Of a stretch of 64,000 bases of DNA, positions 11,336 through 21,601 are shown in pieces. The DNA comes from Phyllostachys edulis (lineage: Eukaryota > Streptophyta > Magnoliopsida > Poales > Poaceae). The stretch's first letter is position 1; every line of letters begins with the position of its first letter. The notes under the pieces are model-generated. The model was not told the DNA's origin. It did no database searches and was given only the letters and a program-made list of their open reading frames with translations. Made by a program: the position numbers and the translations under genes. The stretch lies in the NCBI GenBank assembly GCA_036346405.1, contig CM070561.1, forward strand, positions 19,748,215-19,812,214. The letters are read 5' to 3'.

Positions 11336-11909
11336 CTATTGGATAATGTCTGGCCCGAACACAAGGCGTTCTCCTGTTTCTTTCCAATTAAGAGGAATCA
11401 TCTTGGGTTGTCCATACAGAGCTTCAAATGGTGACATCTGCAAGCAAGCTTTGTAATTGTTGTTGTAGGAGAATTCGGCATACAGCAGGCATTTATCCCA
11501 ACTGGTGCTATGAGTTAAAGCACAAGCTTTCAACATATCCTCAAAGATTTGATTGACTCTTTCAATCTGCCTATCGATTTGAGGGTGATATAAATTACTG
11601 AAGTTCATATGGGTCCCCATGGCATTGTGCAAACGTTGCCAGAAACACGAGGTAAATGGAGTTTCTCGATTTGACACAATCTTCTTGCGCACTCCATGCA
11701 AACTGACAATTCTAGACATGTATAGCTCTGCTAAATGATCTCTGGTGTATGTTGTCTTGACTAGAATGAAGAATGAAGTGAGAAACCTTTGTCAAACGAT
11801 CCAGAAATACCCAAATAGAATCATAACCCGATTGAGTCCTCGATAAACCAGTGATAAAATTCATATTAATTTCTTCCCACTTCCACTCCGGAATTTTCAA
11901 GGGTTGCAA
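11336..11909 (-). pseudogene. Gypsy element 1 integrase
   Basis: Minus-strand integrase core in two frames. The upstream block (11712-11909) has WEEINMNFITGLSRTQSGYD and FLDRLTKVSHF, which holds the first catalytic region. In the known family this reads MDFI; here it is MNFI, so the first aspartate appears replaced by asparagine. The second block (11336-11719) has HPQIDRQIERVNQIFEDML, the degraded HPQTDGQTERVN catalytic-glutamate motif, then YNNNYKACLQMSPFEALYG. A stop and a frame change separate them. It cannot be functional. Confidence 0.85.
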
Positions 11910-11921
11910 CAGACCTGCTGG

Positions 11922-12455
11922 TCACTGATGCTCCGCTTTTACATTCTGGCACACATCACACAATGCAACATACTTGACAATCTCTCGCTTCATACGAGGC
12001 CACCAAAATCTATCCTTGATATCCTGGTACATCTTAATACTTCCAGGATGAATTGAATACTTCAACTCATGAGCCTCCTTGAGTATCAGCCTCTTGAGCT
12101 CTTTTTGGTCAGGAACACAAATACGCTTCTTGAGCCATATCATGCCCTGATCATCTTTAGTGAAGTCTTGAGCCTTGCCATGCTTCATGTTGAGCTTGAT
12201 TTCCTTTGTATTTGTATCCTCCTTCTGAGCTTCATGGATCTGGTCTTCTAATGTAGGCTTCACTTTCGTGCTGGCTAGGGATCCTTTAGTGACAAACTCC
12301 TGCATCAACATATGGAATTCATCGTGAAGTTTAGGTTGGCTCTCTTTGATCAGCAGGATATTGTAGTAGGTTTTTCGACTTAGAGCATCTGCCACCACAT
12401 TGGCCTTGCTTGGATGATAGTAAATTCCAACATCGTAGTCCTTAATCAACTCCAA
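11922..12455 (-). pseudogene. Gypsy element 1 RNase H end and integrase zinc finger
   Basis: The 177-codon block starts with ELIKDYDVGIYYHPSKANVV and ADALSRK, the conserved RNase H to integrase connection. It ends in the HHCC finger: H in LKEAHELKYSIHPGS, then CDVCQNVKAEHQ. It joins the integrase core on the left. On the right it is cut off by the MITE at 12456, beyond which RNase H sequence (minus-strand LNMRQRK and LEL) resumes. Confidence 0.88.
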
Positions 12456-12749
12456 CTAGACACATTCACAGGCGATCTACCAGTGGCTCGGCCCGAGGCC
12501 GGTCTATTTCGGGCCGGGCTTGGGACTCGATTCCTAGCTCGAAAGCCCAGTAAATGTAATAAAAAATGAAAAAATATTTTTTTATTCTGGAAATGAATTA
12601 AATATTACTTTTTTATTCTGAAAAAGGATTAAAATAATATATTTAAATTATAAAATCAATTTTTGAAATTTGGGCAGAGCTCGAACTGCCTGTTTGAGAC
12701 CGAGCTTTTAAAGCACGCCCAAAGTCCTACCTAGTGTTTGAATAGGTCT
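12456..12749. mobile_element. 294-bp hAT-like MITE inside RNase H
   Basis: An insertion with 8-bp duplications AACTCCAA at 12448-12455 and 12750-12757. Its ends are imperfect inverted repeats: the left reads CTAGACACATTCACA and the reversed right AGACCTATTCAAACA. The inside is AT-rich between two GC-rich arms (CTCGGCCCGAGGCCGG near the left). No protein is encoded. The 8-bp duplication argues for the hAT superfamily. Gypsy RNase H sequence lies on both sides. Confidence 0.8.
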
Positions 12750-13166
12750 AACTCCAATCATTTTCTCTGTCTCATATTGAGATCTAGCTAAGTGAAGATA
12801 TATTTAGACTCTTGTGGTTCGTGTATGCTTCACAACGATTACCAATGAGATAATGATGCCATATCTTGAGAGTATGACCTACAACCGCTAAGTCCAAATC
12901 ATGAATGGGATAGTTTTCTTCATGTGGCCTTAGTTGTCGAGAAGCATATACGACAACCTTTCATTCTTGCATGAGCCCACAACTGAGTCCTTGACACGAA
13001 GCATCACAATATATATCAAAATCCTTCCTGATGTCCTGCAACACAAGTACTGCTGCGAAGTCAGATGCTTCTTCAATTCTTGGAAACTCTACTCACACTC
13101 TGAAGTCCAAGTAAACTTATTTTCTTTCTTCAAGACCTGAGTGAGTGGTCTGGAAATCTTGAAAAA

Positions 13167-14048
13167 TCATTCAATAAAGCGACGATAGTAACCTGTCATT
13201 CCAAGGAAACTACAGACTCGGGTTGCTGATTTCGACTGCTCCGAATGCAAAACTTCCTTAACTTTGCTTGGGTCGATTGCTACTCCTTCTGTGTACATCA
13301 CGTGCCCTAAGAAATCTACTTCATTCATCCAAAATTCATACTTACTGAACTTGGCATACAGCTGGTACCCTCTAAGCTTGTCGAGTGTTAACCTCAAATG
13401 GTCGGTATGCTCTTCTTTAGTCTTGGAATAGATAAGGATATCGTCAATGAACACAACTACAAATTTATCCTAGTACTCCATAAATACCTTGTTCATCATG
13501 TTCATGAAATAAATAGGTGCATTGGTCAATCCAAACGACATGACCATAAACTCATACAGTCCATGCCGAGTAGAAAAGGCTATCTTGGGCACATATTCTT
13601 GACGAATCTTCAATGGGTGGTACCCTGATCGTAGATCAATCTTTGAAAATACTCCTGCTCCTTTCAACTGATCAAACTGATCATCGATCCTAGGAAATGG
13701 ATATTTATTCTTAATGGTTACCTCATTGAGCGAATGGTAATCCACACACATCCTCATACTACCATCTTTCTTCTTGACAAATAGAACAAGGGCTCCCCAT
13801 GGTTACAAACTAGGTCTTACAAAACCCTTTTCTTGTAGCTCTCTAATATGCTTCTTCATTTTTGCTAACTCATTGGCTGGCATCTGATAAGATCTCTTGG
13901 ATATTGGGGCTGTACCGGGTACTAGGTCAATGATGAATTCGATGTCTCTAACCGATGGCATCCCGGGTAAATCTTCTGGAAAAACATCTGGGTACTCCCT
14001 TGCTATAGGTATATCTTCTAAAGCTACGGTCTTCAGATTATTGACCAT
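13167..14048 (-). pseudogene. Gypsy element 1 reverse transcriptase
   Basis: Three minus-strand blocks give the RT order. 13803-14048 holds the N-terminal approach (YPDVFPEDLPGMP, ISKRSYQMPANELAKMKKHI, LQEKGFVRPS). 13470-13757 has MRMCVDYHSLNEVTIKNKYP, FSKIDLRSGYHPLKI and FGLTNAPIYFMNMMN. 13167-13454 starts at FIDDILIYSK, the catalytic xxDD box with both aspartates kept, and runs to FLGHVMYTEGV and FLGMTGYYRRFIE. Stop codons between the blocks inactivate it. Confidence 0.92.
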
Positions 14049-14514
14049 TAGGTGCCCAACGCGTAAGGCGGTGACTTTGGAATTCCACTTTTACCCCTCT
14101 GGCATTTTCTATGGTCACGGCTTTGCGGCCACAATATAGTATGACTTTATGTTTTGACAACCAATCCATACCAAGAATAACATCTAGTGTTTAGGTATCC
14201 AAGATGATTAGGTTGCCCAGAAATTCTACCTATCTATGTGTAACTTGACACCGGGACATCCCATCTTAGCCATTAACTTAGAACCGGGCGGTTGAAATAG
14301 CATAGTATGCTTAAGAAACATAGTATTGAAGTTGTTTTTGTTTGAAAAAACCAAAAGCAAACGAATGTGAAGCTCCAAAGTCAAATAAAACTGTAACATG
14401 TACTGAATTGACCAATAATTTACCTAATACAACATGCGCTCCCTCTGCTCCTTTGGCCATGATGTAGTTGATGCAGCCTCTCATCACAGACTGCTGTGCT
14501 CCTCTGGCTTGTCC

Positions 14515-15024
14515 TTAAGCCTGGGGTGCGCCATTGTCATTCCCTGGTGTTGGCGCCTTGGCTGGGGATGTTCTGAGATTGAATCGGACTAGCTTGATTG
14601 CTCCCTTCTGCGGGAAGTTGCTGGTGAAGTGCCTTGGCTCTCTACAACTATAACAAAGTCTAGCAGTGACAGGTGTGTTGCCTCCCTGAATGACATTGGT
14701 TGAAGCAAGGTTGTAGAAGTTCTGACTATCTGGACGAGGTGCAGGAGACAAAGTCTTGAATGCATTCTGATTTCGGTAGCGAGTGAATTGTTGATGAATG
14801 ACTCTCACACCTCCGATGGTGTTGCTGGCCTCCCTGATGTGCCATCTTGCGTTTACAATTTTCCTCCAGCTCTTTGCGTCTGTCCTCAATAACAAGTGCC
14901 TTGTTCACTAACTCCTAGAATTTTGGAAAGGTATGAGTGATCAGTCCAACCCGAACCCTGAGTTTAGTCCTTTCAAGAAGCAACTATGTTTGGCCTTGTT
15001 AGTTTCCACGTCTTTTGGAGAAAA
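14515..15024 (-). pseudogene. Gypsy element 1 gag, nucleocapsid end
   Basis: The minus-strand frame 14515-14895 contains a CCHC-type knuckle at residues 81-94: CYSCREPRHFTSNF. The last ligand is phenylalanine rather than cysteine, so the zinc site is probably lost. Protease sequence to its left (14049-14500) is too broken to read well. To the right the gag is cut by element 2 at 15030 and continues at 18929. Confidence 0.85.
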
Positions 15025-15453
15025 ATAGGTGTAACATCCCAAAATTTGGGTTTTCAAAAATCTTTTGAGTAATTTAGATCTCTGGAAAATTTCACCAATT
15101 TTATTTGAATTAATAAAGCTTAATTGAGAATTTTCTTAAACTCAAAATATTTAATTTGACTCATCTAAACATAAATTAAATTAAAAAAACCAGTGTTATT
15201 TGGCCTTTTTGTGTTCCAAGGAATTTTTGGGTATTTTCTGAGATTTTTTCGGATTTGTTTGCTATTTATTTGGTCCCCTTGATTTTCGGCCTTTTATTTA
15301 ATTCCGAAAATCCTTCCTTTTCTCTCTCCTCTCGGCTACTACAATACCTATCGGGTACTGTTCATCTTCAATCCGAACCGAACAGCAGAGAGCCCGTCGC
15401 TTGTACGCAACCAACAAAAATTTTCCTATTTTCTTATCTTCCTCTCCGGTGCA

Positions 15454-15462
15454 TATAAAAGG
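15454..15462 (+). promoter_or_regulatory. TATA box of element 2 left LTR
   Basis: TATAAAAGG about 425 bp into the LTR. It is repeated at the equivalent place in the right LTR (16947-16955), which supports its role as the LTR core promoter. Confidence 0.55.
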
Positions 15463-15589
15463 AAACCGTTCGTGTCCAAACATCTGTCTTGATCTCCTCT
15501 TCCAATCCCCTGATTGTGACCATTTGACAGAAATTTGCCGCTTCATGCCTGCCAATATCACCTAGTTTGGAGACCGTCTAGCAGAGTGG

Positions 15590-16500
15590 TATACGACAGA
15601 GGTTGTATATGACAGAGATGGTATTCGCTAGAATTGGTATAATATCAGATCGACAGAGATGGTCAATTTGCATGATGTGTGAGAGAAGTTAGCGTTAGAC
15701 CAAGGATCCCAGCTTACCTCGTGTTAGCGACAGGGTGTGTATGAAGCTTGGATGCTTGTTTCAGTTCAGTATTGTGTATCACCCTGAATCGGTGGACAGA
15801 TTGAAAAAAAGATTAATGAGTTTGCTTTAACTCATAGTACCAAGTCGAGCAAGTAAGTGTTGTATGCAGAGTTCCCCCACAATACCAAATGTCAGCCAGT
15901 TCACAGTTGTCACCATCTGAAATTCGCAATGGTTGACCGTGTAAGTCATCACTCAGCTAGAGACAGATCAGCTCACAAAGTATGCGGATTTTGCATTAGT
16001 CATGAAGTAGAAGACCAAGAGTCTTTAATCCTAAAGGGATTGTAAGTGGCTTAGTTCAAGCAGAAAAGCTGCACGAATTACGCAGATAATCACTCTCGCG
16101 GTCATGTCTATCGTCAAGATACCTGTTGAAGTTCTGTGTTAAGAAGTTGCGACAGAGATGTGTCAGACAGTTCAGATTCCAAAGCTCGAAAGAAGGGCTA
16201 GTTTGTCAACCTAAGTTACCAGTCAGCAGCAGGATTTCCTCCACTACAGAAATGTCTTCGAGCACCAATCAAGCAGCCGTTGGAAGCAATCGAGTTGCTA
16301 AAAGTCCTTTCCTGCCAACAGCCAGTTCGTCAAGTTTTTGTTGAAGCGAGAAGTTCAGCAAGAAGCAAGGTGTTTGTCCTGTAAGTATTCAGAAGAGCAG
16401 TTCTATCAAAGTCAAAGCAGTTTGAAAGCAAGAAGTGAACCCAAAGGCTGAGTTCCCTAACATTTTCTATAGCCAGCCTGAATCTCGAGGTCGAGATTCT
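15590..16500 (+). pseudogene. Element 2 degraded integrase remnant
   Basis: Plus-strand translation gives scattered integrase pieces: a decayed HPQTDGQTER-type stretch near 15790 (GGQIEKKINEFALTHSTKSS) followed by LYAEFPHNTKCQPV near 15857. Stops occur every few codons. No gag, protease or RT survives. The stretch ends with GAGGGGGGAGG before the right LTR. Confidence 0.7.
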
Positions 16501-16518
16501 TTTAAGAGGGGGGAGGTT

Positions 16519-18923
16519 TGTAACATCCTAAAATTTGGCTTTTCAAAAATCTTTTGAGTAGTTTAGGTCTCTGGAAAATTTCATCAATTTTATTTGAATT
16601 AATAAAGCTTAATTGGGAATTTTCTTAAACACAAAATATTTAATTTGACTAATCTAAACATCAATTAAATAAATAAAAAAAACCTGTCTTATTTTGCTTT
16701 CTTGTGTTCCAAGGATTTTTTGGGTATTTTCTGATATTTTTTCGGATTTGTTTTCTATTTATTTGGTCTCCTTGATTTTTGGCCTTTTATTTAATTCCGA
16801 AAATTCCTTCTTTTGTCTCTCCTCTCGGTTGCTACAGTACCTATCGGGTACTGTTTATCTTCAATCCCAACCGAACAGCAGAGAGCCCGTCGCCTATACG
16901 CAACCAACCAAAGCTTTCCTATTTTCTTATCTTCCTCTCCGGTGCATATAAAAGGAAACCGATCATGTCCAAACGTCTGTCTTGATCTCCTCTTCCAATC
17001 CTTTGATTTGGTTTCCTCCGAATCAATCTATTTTTGTCGTAATCTGCAAAAGATCGAGCTCCAACTGAAGGTCTTGTCCGGCAAGTTGCGCCTTCATCCG
17101 ACGTTCCACGGCCGAACCATCTGCGGCGTTGAGTTCGCGTCATCGCATTCTACGTTATGCTTCTTTTCCTTTCACCCGAAGACCACCGGTTCACTATCGG
17201 CCATGTCGAGCCACGTCACTGAAACGCGTACATTGAGCACTACGCCTCCTCATCAATACCTTTTTTCCCATCTTCTAGATTTAAGTTTCATCCACCGTAT
17301 GCCGAGAATCAAGCGTTCTCTCTCCTCTTGTCCATCTTCCTTCTCCAGCCAATTACTACCACCGTTGGGTTCGCATCGCCGCGTTCTACGCCGTGCTCAC
17401 CTCCCTTTTTGCAAAGCATCACTGGAAGTGTTACGCGCCCATGGGGACGTCGTCATCGACGTTCTTGGCCTCGCTGCCGTCACATGGTGCCGTTTCTCGC
17501 TGTTTTGACCACGTCATCATCTCCGCCTCATCGTTACCTTTCCGCTTTGCCTGTTCGCTGGAGCCGACTCGCCGCCGACCGCCGGCCACAACATGCCCAG
17601 AAGCACTATCGTGGAGGTCTCCTGGCCTCTGTTCTCTGTTTGTTTCAACATAACATATCTTTCTATTGACTTGGTCAACCTTGTATCCTTCTCTATCTTC
17701 CCTAATATATGGTCCCACTTGTCATTCAAATAATCCAAGACATATATCTAACTCTCCTCTCACTTCCATGTGGACCCATGTGTCATGCAAGGAAATAAAT
17801 CCCTCCTCTCTCTTACATGTGGACCCCATATATCATCCTCCCAATTAAAAACCCTATTTATTTCTCTCACTTACATGTGGTCATGCATGCAGTCGTACCT
17901 TTGGTCAACCCTATTCATGAGCTTGGTCCACCGTGGACTAGCATATCTCTATGGACCTGGTCCATAGACCAGTGGCCCACATGTCAACCCCTAATCCTAT
18001 TTTCATGAATTAATATTATTCTTGAAAAAATCCTTTTATCTTATTGGTCCCACATACCACTCTCTCTACCTTTTTCTGGAATTATTTTAATTCAAGAAAT
18101 CCATAAATATCAGTAGATCCTATATGTTATACACTCAGCCATTTTCTAATATTTTCGGAATAGAATATTCTAAGAATATTCCGTAGACCCCAATTATCAG
18201 TTTCTCTCTCCCTTTTCTTTTTCATCATTTCATGTGAATTTCAACATTCCGAGAGCTCGTTCTCCTCCGTCCGAACTATAATTGAACCCATTCAAGTTTC
18301 TAAATTCATTATATACTTTCCATTACCATTAAATTTCAATTTGGTGTTTATTTTATTTGTCTTTTTGAATTTTGTTTGTTTTGCGCTTTGTTTCTCGTTA
18401 GACGTTGAAGTCCCGGAATCGTCCGAAGGAGCTAAAGGTCAAGGAAGTACAAGATCAAAGATAAAAGGGTTAATTCTTTATTTGCCATTGGGAGTTGGCG
18501 GGCTCCCCAAAATGCCATCGAAAAATTGCTCATCCCTTTTTTGCCACTCGTTCTCAACTTCTCTCCCTTTTTTGCCACTCCCGTGAGTTGACCGAGGACT
18601 TGGCCATTGACTTGGACGTGAAAATACGATTTTGTTTTTCTCTAAAAATCTTTCAAATTTCGGTTGTAACTTGAAAGATTTTTAGTGAACAACATGTTGA
18701 AAATAAAACCCTATAAAAATTGAGCTATTCGCCTTCTAAGGTATTAATTGTGAGCTTTGACCTTAAGGTCGTTACTCTGATAATTATTGTTATTTGCCTA
18801 TTTATTAACCTTCTTAGTATATGGAAATGATATTTCATCGATGCTGCCACTGTGTGCACTAGCGTGATCCTAGACTAGTGCAGTATACATAGAGTTCAGA
18901 ATTGCATTTTTTGGGTCCCGATA
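16519..18923 (+). repeat. 3' LTR of Gypsy element 2
   Basis: 2,405 bp, from TGTAACATCC right after the polypurine tract to GTCCCGATA. A TATAAAAGG box is at 16947-16955. The terminal 90 bp (ACTAGCGTGATCCTAGACTAGTGC) match, inverted, the start of the LTR at 63632 and the outer end of element 1 LTR near 8800. These three LTRs are therefore one family or close relatives. The long frame at 16813-17508 is LTR sequence without a recognisable domain. Confidence 0.88.
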
Positions 18924-18992
18924 ATAGGCAAGCTGAGTGAATTTGTTGAGGTAGTCGATCATTAACATACCCTATTTCTCAATAGCATGAAA

Positions 18993-19187
18993 TTATTCCT
19001 TCTTGATGTCCATTATTCCCTCTAGCACATGGAACTGATGGAAAGCGGTAGAGAACTCTATCCAAGTGATGGCTTGTGGTGCCGCATGCGTGGCGCGATA
19101 GTTTTCCCACAGTTTTGCTACAACTCCTTCCAACTGGTGGCTAGCATACATAACCTTCTCATTCTCATCACATTGAGTGATGATCAA
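18993..19187 (-). pseudogene. Gypsy element 1 gag, capsid end, displaced by element 2
   Basis: The minus-strand frame includes VMYASHQLEGVVAKLWENY, ATHAAPQAITWIEFSTAFHQFH and ILDIKKE-like sequence, the retrotransposon gag capsid pattern. It is separated from its continuation (14515-15024) by the 3.9-kb element 2. It reads straight into a 70-bp LTR stub (19205-19277), so the primer site and gag start are deleted. Confidence 0.88.
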
Positions 19188-19277
19188 ACTTCCTTTCTAC
19201 CACAAAAATTCTAATTTTTTTCAAATTTGCTATTTTGACTAAAAGACTTTTAAAAGCTCTAAAAATGGGATGTTACA

Positions 19278-19402
19278 TAGTCCTTCAGTGAAGGTTTGTA
19301 AATTATTCTCCCTTCAAACTCTTGTAATTATTTTTCTTATTTTTATATAATTAATTTATACTGTAGGGGCCTCCCCTATGATTTTCACTTCAAAAAAATA
19401 GA
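19278..19402 (+). mobile_element. 3' end of the LINE with short poly(A)
   Basis: This sequence lies directly outside element 1 and after its target duplication. It has the low-complexity TTATTTTTATATAATT and GGGGCCTCCCC character of a plant LINE 3' untranslated region and ends in TTCACTTCAAAAAAA. It continues the LINE fragment that stops at 8764. Confidence 0.7.
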
Positions 19403-20551
19403 CCTTAAAATACGTAGTAGTAGTAAAGTGGATCGGATAACCAAGAGAGGAGAGATGAATTGAGAATCTTTTTCAAATATGACTAAATTAAAGCAATTTA
19501 GAAGAACCTAATCTCTAATCCCAACATATGTGCCCAAGGTTTGCCAGTGTGTTCACACAACTCCTATGGAGTTTTGCGACCTAGTACCAAACCTACACAA
19601 GTCTAGTGATCTAGGAATTGAAAGAACAAGAATTGAAATGCCGAAATGTAAAGGGGACAAGACACAACCAACTTTTACAGAGGTCTTGGAGATTCAGCAA
19701 TCTCTCATACTCCTTATTGGATCACTCTCGCAAGAGTCAAGCTCGTACTTGAATCCGCACAAGGATCCAAGCCTTCCACTCATGGTAGTGCTTCTCCATT
19801 CGGATAGGTGGGCTCTGAACCTTCACAACCCTCCCGATACCTTCCATAAATTCCTTCTTGAAAGGTCACCAAGAGCATGCCTGCAACCCATCTAGGAAAC
19901 ACCGAATTCCAAGAGTAATAAGCTCAGAGCTGTCACTTGAGCCTAAGCAAGGTCAAGTAATTAAGAATGAGGCGAACTAAGGCTTAATCTACACTCTCAC
20001 TCTCTCTCAATATTTCTCACACTCCTATAGATCTTCAATCTATGTTCTTAGTGCTCTTGAGCTCCCTCTTGATGTGGCTATCTTTCCTGGGTTCCAAGAG
20101 AGCTTCCTTGAAAGTCTTCACTTTGAATATATAGCCACAACTCAAGAAACTAGCTATTAGACATTGGCTTTTCAAATTTCAACTTGACCTGGATCATCCA
20201 CCTCAACACACTCCCAATGGTCAGAAAAATAGTCGTTGCACGTACCTAGATCATCCGCCTCCAACATTCCTCAACTTCGAAACATTATGATCCAATGGTA
20301 CGCCTCGACCCGGATCATAACACTTTTCAAAACGCGAGACCTTCTGATCCAATGGTACGGGTCAATAGTACGCCTGACTCGAATGATCCGCCTCAGGCTA
20401 TGGGGAGATGATGCGGAAGCAGAAGTGGCCTATAGGGAAGGCGGGAACCTACCTGGATCGTTCCATGAAGGATGCACCTGCACCATCGGAGTTTCCACGC
20501 CCACAGTGAGCCTGCGATGACCCCGCACATATCATTCAGTCAACACACCCG
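19403..20551. other. Unassigned intergenic or repeat DNA
   Basis: I recognise no gene or element here. The open frame at 19530-19895 has no domain or codon signal I can support. Near 20190-20400 the motif GATCATCC(A/G)CCT and GATCCAATGGTACG variants recur several times, which suggests part of a retrotransposon LTR. Neither end is a clear boundary. Confidence 0.4.
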
Positions 20552-21601
20552 TGAAGAATCTAGGCCCGCCATCATGAGTTAATGGAGTATTTTGGTGATT
20601 AATTACAAATCTATATATAAGACTAACACTTTTATTGATATACCAATTGTTTAGTCTCAATTGGATAAAAAGGTGAAAATCAAAGAGGTATGCATTCGAC
20701 ATCATATTCCTATATCTTGTTGCATTCCTCGGATCCAAAATATAGGTTGAACTCTACTAAAAGTCTAACTTGAATATGTGCATATGTTTTAATTACACAT
20801 TCATGTATGCACACATTTAGGGGGAGTTCCCTCTATGTTTTGTGGTTTCATTAGTATTAATCCATATTTCTCTATCCACGTATATTGGCGATCTCTACTT
20901 TGAAACATATCCTTTGAGTATATAAAACTTGTGTAGTTCATATATAATCATATTGTTTTATATTCAATTATTTGCAATTGTGTTATGGGACTAATGTCTG
21001 TTCTAAGTTGTTTTAAAGGCTTAGTCCCGGTTTATGGATGATAACATGGTAATGGCAATGCAAAGACAATAGAGGAATCATGGCTAGTGGCTTGAAGATT
21101 ATTTTGTGCCCTTTTTGTTATGCATTGCATTTGTTTTCCCTGTGGAAATCTATTCAGCAATTTCGCTATGACCGCAAGTATTGAGCAGTATTACCGCAGG
21201 TCGGTAATACTGAAGTTTACATAGCGGTATGAATTTTCCAGAGAGGTAGTTTTTGGAAGTTTTCTTGAAATCCCAAAGACGGTATGACCACATTTGATGA
21301 GCGGTATTACCGCATGTCGGTAGTATTGAAATCTAGTTGGCGGTATGTTTTTAACAGAGAGGTTGTTTTTGGGAGTTTTTCTTGAAACTTGACATCGGTA
21401 TGACCGCAATTCTTAAGCCGTACTACTAAAGTGTGGTAGTACTGAGTTTTACATGGCGGTCCGATTTTTCTAGATAGGGTGTTTTTCTGTGTTTCTCGAA
21501 CCTCTGGAAATCGGTAGTACCGTATTTGAGAAATGGTACTACCGGAGAGCGGTATTAACGGATTCTAGTTGGCGATAATACCGCATCTAGCAGTAATGGC
21601 A
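20552..21601 (+). mobile_element. Truncated LTR, same family as 23258-26033
   Basis: It begins TGAAGAATCTAGGCCCGCC and follows the LTR at 23258 for about 1,050 bp, sharing the boxes GTATTTTGGTGATTAAT, GATCCAAAATATAGGTTGAAC and GGGGGAGTTC. It stops exactly where the Tat-like element LTR starts (21602). The rest of this LTR is not found on the far side of that element, so a deletion or rearrangement followed insertion. The last 400 bp are rich in CGGTA and TACCG boxes. Confidence 0.82.

Larger units (their letters stand above)
15030..18923 (+). mobile_element. Gypsy element 2, internally deleted, nested in element 1 gag
   Basis: Bounded by a perfect ATAGG duplication (15025-15029 and 18924-18928). 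The left LTR starts TGTAACATCCC at 15030 but matches the right LTR only to about 15515. About 1 kb of internal sequence follows, then a polypurine tract (16505-16518) and a 2.4-kb right LTR ending GGGTCCCGATA. The internal part holds only a scrambled integrase remnant. Gag reading of element 1 lies on both sides, so this is the younger insertion. Confidence 0.9.
8765..19277 (-). mobile_element. Gypsy element 1 with gag-pol, nested in the LINE
   Basis: Minus-strand Ty3/Gypsy element. Its 3' LTR is at 8765-10777, with the polypurine tract (minus-strand AAGGGGGAGGTT) at 10778-10789. Pol and gag remnants follow to the right. Only about 70 bp of the 5' LTR remain (19205-19277), ending at the TGTAACATCCC terminus. 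The flanks TAGGC (8760-8764) and TAGTC (19278-19282) agree at four of five bases and so fit one TSD. LINE sequence lies on both sides. The interior carries a MITE (12456-12749) and a complete second element (15030-18923). Frameshifts, stops and the 5' LTR deletion make it defective. Confidence 0.88.

Noticed and set aside
16813..17508. 231-codon plus-strand open frame
   Set aside because: It lies wholly in the 3' LTR of Gypsy element 2, has no domain and is Ser/His/Pro rich as expected from a GC-rich LTR.
19530..19895. 121-codon plus-strand open frame
   Set aside because: No recognisable domain, no splice continuity and an unassigned repeat context.
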